From an uncultured Eubacteriales bacterium (GTDB taxonomy: Bacteria > Bacillota > Clostridia > Oscillospirales > CAG-272), in the NCBI GenBank assembly GCA_900546315.1, contig URCP01000053.1, positions 1 to 19,782 of the forward strand: a stretch of 19,782 bases of DNA. The letters run 5' to 3'. The translations under genes were made by a program, and so were the position numbers. Below the pieces are notes generated by a model, which did not search any database, was not told the origin of the DNA, and saw only the letters and a list, made by a program, of their open reading frames with translations. Shown in pieces: positions 14,227 through 19,782 of this stretch (the stretch's first letter is position 1; the number at the start of each line of letters is the position of its first letter).

Positions 14227-15123
14227 ATGCCGCGTGATTTGTTGAAGATATACAATGTTGTGTCGACGCCCGGGCGGCGGGAGTTTTACCCGCATTATCA
14301 CAGTGACCTTGAGATAGCGTACTTCCACTCCGGGCGCGGCGTCTATTCGGTGACCGGGCGGGAGTACCCGATAGGCGAAGGGGATATATTTATCTTTTCG
14401 AACAATGAGATACATAAGATAACTTACGTCGACCCGGAGGTGAAGACGCGGGCGCTGAATATTCACTTCCCACCGAGACTGCTTCTGATGCCGCTGTCGC
14501 TGTTCCCGGAGTCCGGCGCGGCGCGGGAGCTGTCGGAGTTTTTTCTGTCGTCCGGCTCGCGTCCGAACAGGATAACGCGGGAGAGCGCGGGGAGGTTTTA
14601 CGACGATATTGTCTCGTCCCTGCTCGAGGCGGAACGTGAGATGTTCGCGCAGTACGACGGCGCTGAATTGCTCGCGTATCAGGCGCTCGTGAGGGCGCTG
14701 GTGCTCATAAAGCGTCTCTGCCGCGAGAGCGATAGGTCGGAGCGCGAGACTGATTCTTCCCTCCCCTCCGGTCTTTCACCGAAGAGGATAGCGGCGGCGA
14801 ACATAGGCATCGCGGCGGTGCTTGAGTACATCGACGGCAACTGTACGGCTGATTTGTCGGTGAACGAGCTGTGCCGGATATCGAGCATGAGCAGGTCGAA
14901 TTTCGAGAGGATGTTCCGGCGTTTCGTCGGCGTGCCGGTGAGCGATTATATCCGCCGGAGGCGAGTCGACGCCGCGACGAACCTGCTGGTGACGACCGAC
15001 ATGACGATTCTTGACGTCGCGCTCGCCGTCGGGTATCACAACACGGCGAATTTCAACAAGCAGTTCCGCGCCGTCACCGGAAAAACCCCGGGAGAATGCC
15101 GGCGGGAGTATCGCGAGATGTGA
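14227..15123 (+). CDS. AraC-family transcriptional regulator
   Basis: Sugar-responsive type regulator of 298 aa. The N-terminal cupin sensor shows HYHSDLEIAYFHSGRGVYSV and IGEGDIFIFSNNEIHKI; a helical middle follows; the C-terminal double helix-turn-helix (about 200-298) includes LSVNELCRISSMSRSNFERMF and the second-helix signature VALAVGYHNTANFNKQFR. Start: GGAGG at 14209-14213 is 13 bases before ATG 14227, which is long; a GTG at 14164 without a ribosome site would add 21 residues. It is divergent from the solute-binding lipoprotein and convergent with the second GH13 gene, so both are likely targets; the ligand is unknown. Confidence 0.9.
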   Translation: MPRDLLKIYNVVSTPGRREFYPHYHSDLEIAYFHSGRGVYSVTGREYPIGEGDIFIFSNNEIHKITYVDPEVKTRALNIHFPPRLLLMPLSLFPESGAARELSEFFLSSGSRPNRITRESAGRFYDDIVSSLLEAEREMFAQYDGAELLAYQALVRALVLIKRLCRESDRSERETDSSLPSGLSPKRIAAANIGIAAVLEYIDGNCTADLSVNELCRISSMSRSNFERMFRRFVGVPVSDYIRRRRVDAATNLLVTTDMTILDVALAVGYHNTANFNKQFRAVTGKTPGECRREYREM

Positions 15124-15155
15124 AAAAGAAGGCTGTCAGACGACAGCCTTCTTTT
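15124..15155. terminator. Bidirectional terminator after araC
   Basis: A perfect 14-bp stem (15124-15137 with 15142-15155), loop AGAC, with A/T-rich ends AAAAGAAGG and CCTTCTTTT, so a T run follows in both directions. It can stop both araC and the convergent GH13 gene. Confidence 0.92.
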
Positions 15156-15169
15156 AATAATCATGAGCT

Positions 15170-15200
15170 CTACCTCTGTAGGGGCGACCATTGGTCGCCC
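15170..15200. repeat. 31-bp palindromic repeat, copy B
   Basis: Pairs with 10282-10312 (28 of 31 identical). Core GGGCGACCATTGGTCGCCC folds into a 9-bp hairpin. Located between the araC terminator and the GH13 stop codon. Confidence 0.75.
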
Positions 15201-15256
15201 GCCTTCATCAAACGCAAAGCTTGCGCTTGTCCGCCTGCCTACATCAACCGCAAATC

Positions 15257-16603
15257 TCACGAAAGACCAACAATCGCGAACCCGAACCCGTCAAGCACCG
15301 CCGAAACCTTCCCGTCGGTCCCCGAAACCGCGACAGCCGCGCCGCGCATCATCATCGGGTCGACATCGAGAGACGTGACGTCCGTGGCGGCTCTGACCTT
15401 CTCTTTCGAGAGGTTGACGATGACGGCGATCTTCGTCCCTTCGAGCTTTCTCGTGTAAACGAGAACGTGCTCATTGTCCGCTTTTCCGAATTCAAGCGAC
15501 GCTTGCATTCCGAGCGCGGGAACAGAGTGTCTCAGCCCGGAGAGCTCCCGCACGAGGCGCATTCTGTCTTTTCCGTCCTCGGTGAGGGCGTTCTGCCAGT
15601 CGATTGTCAGGTTTGCGCCGTGGAAACGGTTGCCCCAGATCGAGTGGCGGTTGGTGTCGCAGACCTCCGTGCCGTTATAGATGAACGGAACGTTCGGCAG
15701 TGTGTAATTGACTACAAGCCCGGCGTCGAACGCCTTCTTGCCGACCCGCTTCTCGAGACGGTTGTCGTAGTCGTCGTTGACCGAGTCGTGGTTCTCCAGC
15801 AGAACCATCGACTGATATGTCCCCTGAAGATTTCTCTCCGAGAAAGAGCGCTGACCGTCCGCGAATGTCGACACGGGCTTGCCGTCGATGACGCACCCGG
15901 TGAACAGATCCCGGAAATACCAGCCGTAATTCAGGTCGAAAACGCTGAGATGCTCCGGTCTCGTGCCCTCATTGAGCATCATGACGTCCGGCTTGAGCTT
16001 CCGTATCCTCTCGGTTCCCATCCGCCAGAAATCAATCGGAACCATGTCTCCGACGTCACAGCGGTAGCCGTCGACGTCGCACTTCTCAACGAAGAACTCC
16101 ATGTTCCGCGCCATATATTCGCAGAGCTCCGGGTCGTCGTAATTTAGCTTCGGGTAATGCCACTCTCCGACGTCCGGAGTACCGTCCGGAAGGCGCTTTA
16201 TCCAGTTCGGATGATCGGCGATGAACACCGCGTTAGGTCCGCAGTGATAGTAAACGAGGTCAAGTATCACCCGCATACCGTTCTCATGCGCTCTCGCCGT
16301 GAAGTCAGTCAGGTCATCTATCGTCCCGTACTCCGGGTCGATAGAATAATAGTCGCTGATACGGTAAGGATTCTTCGGATTCTCGAGCTTTGACGCCTTG
16401 GTTCTGGTTGACCAGAACTCCCGTCTCTCGTCCGGGTCCGCCGTGAATATCGGGCAGAGATAGATAATATCCACCCCGATATCCGCCATATGCGGAATCA
16501 TCCGCGCCGCCGCGGAAAGCGTCCCCTCATTCGTGAACGCGCGCGGATTAATCTGGTATATGACGCCCCTCTCAAGGTAAGGCGCCGGCGTATGTACTGC
16601 CAT
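15257..16603 (-). CDS. GH13 alpha-amylase-family glycosidase, cytoplasmic
   Basis: Predicted alpha-glucan or maltodextrin hydrolase, 448 aa, without signal peptide, shorter than most secreted amylases. All four GH13 regions are visible: I DLVYYH (115-120), II VDGYRCDVG (177-185; D183 nucleophile), III MLNEGTR (209-215; E212 acid/base) and IV LLENHDS (268-274). The start MAVHTPAPYLERGVIYQINPR is typical of the barrel entry. ATG 16603 is chosen for GAGGA seven bases upstream; the frame extends to 16687 without support. Own promoter at 16656-16684. The exact bond specificity is not decided by sequence alone. Confidence 0.9.
   Translation of the reverse strand: MAVHTPAPYLERGVIYQINPRAFTNEGTLSAAARMIPHMADIGVDIIYLCPIFTADPDERREFWSTRTKASKLENPKNPYRISDYYSIDPEYGTIDDLTDFTARAHENGMRVILDLVYYHCGPNAVFIADHPNWIKRLPDGTPDVGEWHYPKLNYDDPELCEYMARNMEFFVEKCDVDGYRCDVGDMVPIDFWRMGTERIRKLKPDVMMLNEGTRPEHLSVFDLNYGWYFRDLFTGCVIDGKPVSTFADGQRSFSERNLQGTYQSMVLLENHDSVNDDYDNRLEKRVGKKAFDAGLVVNYTLPNVPFIYNGTEVCDTNRHSIWGNRFHGANLTIDWQNALTEDGKDRMRLVRELSGLRHSVPALGMQASLEFGKADNEHVLVYTRKLEGTKIAVIVNLSKEKVRAATDVTSLDVDPMMMRGAAVAVSGTDGKVSAVLDGFGFAIVGLS
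15491..15507. repeat. Small CAAGCG..GCTTG palindrome inside the GH13 gene
   Basis: Reads TTCAAGCGACGCTTGCA and encodes part of GMQASLEFG on the minus strand. Confidence 0.45.
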
Positions 16604-16655
16604 TTTTGATTCCTCAACTTTCCTGACAAGCTCCCGGCTCGTCATGTCTACAGAA

Positions 16656-16684
16656 ATTATACCACAAAACCCCGCGCGTTGCAA
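16656..16684 (-). promoter_or_regulatory. Promoter for the GH13 gene
   Basis: On the minus strand TTGCAA (16684-16679), 17-base spacer, TATAAT (16661-16656). Confidence 0.8.
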
Positions 16685-16689
16685 CAAAT

Positions 16690-16720
16690 ATATTCAGATA
16701 TTCATCAAAAATATTCAGAT
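16690..16720 (-). promoter_or_regulatory. Direct repeats ATATTCAGAT upstream of the GH13 promoter: candidate activator site
   Basis: Two identical 10-base copies (16690-16699 and 16711-16720) are 21 bases apart, two helical turns, and the near one ends five bases before the -35 box. This geometry suits an AraC-type activator. The far copy covers the stop codon of the FliB-like gene. Confidence 0.5.
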
Positions 16721-17782
16721 TGACAGAAGTCCCGCGGCCGTCCTCGCGTCCCTGAACCCCTCGCGGTGGAAAAACGCCGCCGCGCACTCGTCAAACCGCG
16801 AATGCTCCACAACCCGGAACACCCCCGCGACCGAATCAATGAACGACTCCTTATCGACCGCCTCAGCCCCCGCGCAAAGCATAGTCAAAGCCATCGACGC
16901 GCAAAGCGAAACATACTCATCAAACAAATGCTCCCCCGCGCTCCCGAACGAATCCGGAAACCCCTTATAAAACAAATGATTCACATAAAGCTTCTCAAGC
17001 CACACGTCAATCCCCGGAAACATCCGGCTCAGCCGCCCGTAAGCTCCAATCTCCCGATAAGCGTAAAACTCCCGGCACCTTCGCAGTCTCCCCGCCATAT
17101 TCTCGCTCGTCCGCGCCAGAACCTCAAAAAACCCGAACACCGCGTCCCGGACACTCACAGAAGGCGTTGATTTCTCACCGACAATCGAAAGCTCCGCCCC
17201 CAATCTCCGCATCCTCTCCGGAAACGCCGCCGTCCGGTCGCAAATCACCGCGAACGCCCGGTCCCGTATCGCCATATGCTCCTCCGGCGTATAAATCCTC
17301 TCCCGGTCATTAGCGTCCGGATCCCCGCCAAACGCAAGCTCCCGCCTCACAAACGAAACCGGCGCGTCACTCTCAAACAACAACTCGAGCGTCTTCTCGC
17401 AGCTCGCCGAAGTCGAACACTCAGCAAACGGCACAACCCTCGGAGCCCTCGGATACCGCCTGCAAACCTCCGGCAAAGCCCCCTCGCCGCACTCCCTCTG
17501 AAGCGCGCAAAGCCCATCCGCCCTCTGTATCCGGCACCGCCCGTCATACCCCGGCGAAACCACCGCGTAATGCCCCGCGTCAATCCCATTCTCCGAATGC
17601 GCGTCCACCACCCGAAGCGAAACATCCATCCGCCGCCGAAGCTCCTCAGAACACCCCAGCCCCAACAGCCGGAAATACTCCTCCATCCCGACAGGTATAC
17701 TCCAACCCCCGCAACAACAACTGCGACAAGAACCACACTTACATACAAACCGATCATAATAATCCGGCACAATATATTCCAA
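16715..17782 (-). CDS. FliB/YkgJ-type Cys-cluster protein (lysine-N-methylase-like)
   Basis: Resembles the FliB family, named for flagellin lysine N-methylase; most clostridial members are not next to flagellar genes and their real substrate is unclear. The 355-aa protein opens with IVPDYYDRFVC and a dense Cys cluster CKCGSCRSCCCGGW (14-27), then GRCRIQRADGLCALQRECGE and LPEVCRRYPR, which are the family's metal/Fe-S-type cysteine blocks. Start: TTG 17782 has AAAGGA 10 bases upstream; TTG 17791 in frame is too close to that site. No promoter was recognised upstream; the region holds the ABC-operon terminator and a 42-bp hairpin repeat. No flagellar gene is in the window. Confidence 0.75.
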   Translation of the reverse strand: MEYIVPDYYDRFVCKCGSCRSCCCGGWSIPVGMEEYFRLLGLGCSEELRRRMDVSLRVVDAHSENGIDAGHYAVVSPGYDGRCRIQRADGLCALQRECGEGALPEVCRRYPRAPRVVPFAECSTSASCEKTLELLFESDAPVSFVRRELAFGGDPDANDRERIYTPEEHMAIRDRAFAVICDRTAAFPERMRRLGAELSIVGEKSTPSVSVRDAVFGFFEVLARTSENMAGRLRRCREFYAYREIGAYGRLSRMFPGIDVWLEKLYVNHLFYKGFPDSFGSAGEHLFDEYVSLCASMALTMLCAGAEAVDKESFIDSVAGVFRVVEHSRFDECAAAFFHREGFRDARTAAGLLSI

Positions 17783-17802
17783 TTTAATCAAATCCTTTCA
17801 AG

Positions 17803-17844
17803 GGGGTACGCGGCTTTTCTGAAGAAAAGCCTGGCAAAAGACTT
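17803..17844 (+). repeat. 42-bp hairpin repeat, copy A
   Basis: Identical to 12516-12557 in the opposite orientation. It lies between the ABC-operon terminator and the ribosome site of the FliB-like gene, and would therefore be in the leader of that gene. Confidence 0.9.
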
Positions 17845-17853
17845 TAAAAAAAA

Positions 17854-17901
17854 GGGAAACAAGAGCCACTACCCAAAAACAGCAGTAGCCCATTGTTTCC
17901 C
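17854..17901 (-). terminator. Terminator of the ABC transporter operon
   Basis: On the minus strand GGGAAACAA pairs with TTGTTTCCC (9 bp), an inner GCTACT/AGTGGC helix extends the stem, and eight T follow directly. Confidence 0.88.
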
Positions 17902-17922
17902 CATTGAAACGATATTAAATTA

Positions 17923-18717
17923 TCAGCTCAGAAGCGCCCTGTCATTTGCGAACTCCGAACCGCTCAGCTTCGCGAAAGCGTCAAGCAGGTCCTCGACAGT
18001 CAGCTTCCTCTTATCCTCGCCCGACACGTCAAGGATTATCTTTCCGGCGTTCATCATTATAAGCCGGTTCCCATGCGCGATAGCGTCCCGCATATTATGC
18101 GTCACCATCAGCGCCGTCAGCCCATCCTCCTCGATGAACTTATCCGAAAGCCTCAGAACATTAGCCGCCGTCTTCGGGTCAAGCGCCGCCGTATGCTCGT
18201 CAAGCAGCAACAACTTAGGCTTATTCATAGTAGCCATAAGCAGCGTCAAAGCCTGCCTCTGCCCGCCCGACAACAGCTTCACCTTAGTAGAAAGCCGGTT
18301 CTCCAGCCCCAGATCCAACCCCTCAAGCATCTTCTTGAAATTAGCCCGCTCCGACGCCTTTATCGCCCACCTGAGCGACCGATGCTTTCCGCGTCTCGCC
18401 GCGATAGCCAGATTCTCCTCAATCCAGAGGTCAGCCGCCGTACCCATCATCGGATCCTGAAAAACACGCCCAAGGTACTTCGCCCTCTTATGCTCCGGCA
18501 GATTTGTGACGTCCTGCCCGTCAATAATTACAGACCCCGAATCGACCGGGTAAACCCCCGCGATCATATTCAGCATAGTAGATTTTCCCGCGCGGTTGCG
18601 GCCGATGACCGTAACGAAATCCCCGTCGTTCAGCGTGAGTGACAAATCATTGAGCGCCTTCTTCTCATTGACCGTACCGGCGTTGAAGGTCTTCATTATG
18701 TGCTTAAGCTCCAGCAT
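17923..18717 (-). CDS. ABC transporter ATPase (COG1101/TrpZ-like)
   Basis: Cytoplasmic ATPase that powers the importer whose permease is encoded just upstream. Of 264 aa: Walker A IGRNRAGKST (38-47), signature LSGGQRQALTLL, Walker B and D-loop LLLLDEHTAALDP, and H-switch VTHNM. DEHTAALDP is characteristic of the COG1101 group that pairs with COG4120 permeases. In Walker A the position that is usually Gly (GxNGAGKST) is Arg; the G-x4-GKS frame is kept, so activity is still expected. ATG 18717 is preceded by GGAGG, and the start is one base after the permease stop codon; a longer frame to 18816 lies inside the permease gene. The solute may be an amino acid as in TrpXYZ, but this is not shown. 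Confidence 0.9.
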   Translation of the reverse strand: MLELKHIMKTFNAGTVNEKKALNDLSLTLNDGDFVTVIGRNRAGKSTMLNMIAGVYPVDSGSVIIDGQDVTNLPEHKRAKYLGRVFQDPMMGTAADLWIEENLAIAARRGKHRSLRWAIKASERANFKKMLEGLDLGLENRLSTKVKLLSGGQRQALTLLMATMNKPKLLLLDEHTAALDPKTAANVLRLSDKFIEEDGLTALMVTHNMRDAIAHGNRLIMMNAGKIILDVSGEDKRKLTVEDLLDAFAKLSGSEFANDRALLS

Positions 18718-18718
18718 A

Positions 18719-19630
18719 TCACTTACCCTCCTTATTTTCCGCCGGCTTATTATGCCCCGAGCGCGCCGCGATCGACTTCTTCCAGTAAGGAATCCCGAGG
18801 AACACCGCGACGACAAGCGCCGAAAACAGCTTCAGGTCATTAGCGTTAAAGAACGAGAACTGCATGATAAGATTTATAACAATATAATAAATAATCCCAC
18901 CGAACACCGCCGAAAGCAGCTTCAGCGCGAAATTCGAAAATATCTTCCCGAAAATGACCCGTCCGATAATAATAGCCGCGAGTCCGATGACAATAGCTCC
19001 GCGCCCCATATTGACGTCCGCGAAGCCGTTGTACTGAGCGAGCAGCGCGCCGGACAGAGCCACGATACCGTTAGAAAGGACAATACCCGCGATAACCGCC
19101 CCGCTGGTATTGATGCCGTTAGCGCGCGCCATATGCGGCGAGCAGCCCGTAGCCCTGAGACTGTGTCCGAGCTCTGTTCCGAAGAACCAGTAAAGAATCC
19201 CGATGATAGCCGCCGCGATTATGACCGACATGAGTATAGCCTTCGGGTTGTCGCGGAGAGAAAGTATCAACGAGTATTTATCGACCGAGACAGGCTTGTT
19301 AGCGCCGCCGAGGATACGCAGGTTGACAGAGTAGAGCGCGAGCTGCGTCAGTATTCCGGCGAGTATCGCGGGAGTGCCGAACTTTGTATGGAAAATACCG
19401 GTAGCGAGCCCGCAGAGGCATCCGGCGAGGAACGCGACAAGCATCGAGAGCCAGACGTTCAGCCCCGAAGTCACGCAGACGACAAGCACCGCTCCGCCCG
19501 TGCCGAACGATCCGTCGACCGTCAGGTCGGCGACGTCGAGTATCTTATATGTGACGTACAGGCCGATCGCCATGATCCCCCAGATGACGCCGTTAGCGAT
19601 CGCGCCGGGGAGAAAGTTGAAGAATGACAT
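18719..19630 (-). CDS. ABC transporter permease (COG4120/TrpY-like)
   Basis: Membrane channel subunit, 303 aa with about eight or nine hydrophobic segments. The DLTVDGSFGTGGAV block (35-48) near the N-terminus and the ELGHSLRATG...MARANGI stretch, which is the coupling region to the ATPase, identify the COG4120 group. The C-terminus is short and charged (KPAENKEGK). ATG 19630 has AAGGAT eight bases upstream. It is followed by the ATPase with a one-base gap and preceded by a substrate-binding protein gene, the standard three-gene order of this transporter type. Confidence 0.9.
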   Translation of the reverse strand: MSFFNFLPGAIANGVIWGIMAIGLYVTYKILDVADLTVDGSFGTGGAVLVVCVTSGLNVWLSMLVAFLAGCLCGLATGIFHTKFGTPAILAGILTQLALYSVNLRILGGANKPVSVDKYSLILSLRDNPKAILMSVIIAAAIIGILYWFFGTELGHSLRATGCSPHMARANGINTSGAVIAGIVLSNGIVALSGALLAQYNGFADVNMGRGAIVIGLAAIIIGRVIFGKIFSNFALKLLSAVFGGIIYYIVINLIMQFSFFNANDLKLFSALVVAVFLGIPYWKKSIAARSGHNKPAENKEGK

Positions 19631-19672
19631 GATCTTTTATCCTTAAAATATGAAGTAGATTTCAGCACGGAG

Positions 19673-19713
19673 CCCGACAAGTGAGATATAATCTATAATC
19701 TCATCCTGTCGGG
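19673..19713 (-). other. Intercistronic hairpin between substrate-binding protein and permease
   Basis: On the minus strand CCCGACA pairs with TGTCGGG and, inside it, TGAGAT pairs with ATCTCA around an AT-rich loop. No T tract follows, so it more likely stabilises the upstream message or lowers downstream expression than ends transcription. The intergenic gap of 118 bases is otherwise empty. Confidence 0.6.
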
Positions 19714-19748
19714 TAGCGCGGGTGATTTAAGCTGATTCCGGTGAGCTG

Positions 19749-19782
19749 TCAGTCCTCTGCGACCGCGACGTAATCGTCCGGA
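19749..19782 (-). CDS. C-terminal end of an ABC substrate-binding protein (cut by the window)
   Basis: Only ten codons and a TGA are visible, ending PDDYVAVAED. The frame, the position before a COG4120 permease and the gene order known for COG2984/TrpX systems support this reading; sequence alone is too short to prove it. Confidence 0.55.
   Translation of the reverse strand, partial: PDDYVAVAED

Noticed and set aside
16604..16687. 28-residue N-terminal extension of the GH13 enzyme
   Set aside because: It would begin upstream of the -10 box; ATG 16603 has a good ribosome site and matches the usual barrel start.
17276..18460. Plus-strand frame of 394 codons across FliB-like and ATPase genes
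   Set aside because: Crosses a terminator and two antisense genes; Arg/Pro-rich without recognisable domains.

Overview
The window looks like the chromosome of a moderately high-GC gut-type clostridium (Firmicutes, Clostridia). This is inferred from the gene set and signals, not from an rRNA: ileS-lspA-RluA/YlyB order as in Firmicutes, strong AGGAGG-type ribosome sites, consensus TTGACA-17-TATAAT promoters, a clostridial Cys/Gly-rich mini-protein, DUF1385, AraC/solute-binding-protein/glycosidase loci and a TrpXYZ-like ABC transporter. No rRNA, tRNA, CRISPR array, integrase or transposase gene was seen.

Layout. (1) 1-4059, plus strand: 3' part of ileS, then lspA, an RluA-family pseudouridine synthase and a Cof-type HAD phosphatase, closely spaced like one operon and closed by a 25-bp palindrome plus a terminator. 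(2) 4186-6067, minus strand: a metallo-beta-lactamase-fold hydrolase followed by the DUF1385 membrane protein, driven by a perfect consensus promoter. (3) 6287-7027, plus: an unrecognised Cys-rich zinc-ribbon-like protein from the divergent promoter, ending inside a long imperfect palindrome. (4) 7114-7477: a possibly structured leader or short upstream ORF, a 52-aa Cys/Gly-rich membrane mini-protein, and tandem terminator hairpins. (5) 7573-8844: a cytoplasmic GH29 alpha-L-fucosidase. (6) 9070-10263: an XRE-type HTH fused through an acidic linker to twelve 16-residue beta-helix (bactofilin-like) repeats, the most unusual gene here. (7) 10369-16603: a carbohydrate locus with a divergent AraC regulator and solute-binding lipoprotein, a divergent GH13-like enzyme downstream of the lipoprotein, and a second GH13 enzyme convergent with araC; no sugar permease genes are present. 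(8) 16715-17782: a FliB/YkgJ-type Cys-rich protein. (9) 17923-19782: an ABC transporter operon on the minus strand (end of the substrate-binding protein, permease, ATPase).

Genes in (5) and (7) together suggest use of fucosylated and alpha-glucan-type oligosaccharides in the cytoplasm after import. Several palindromic elements recur between genes: a 42-bp identical pair in opposite orientation, a 31-bp pair containing a GCGACCATTGGTCGC core, two GGGGGAA-type long hairpins, a 91-bp palindrome, and small CAAGCG..GCTTG palindromes that also lie inside coding sequence. The plus strand also alternates between C/A-rich and G/T-rich blocks that do not follow gene direction.
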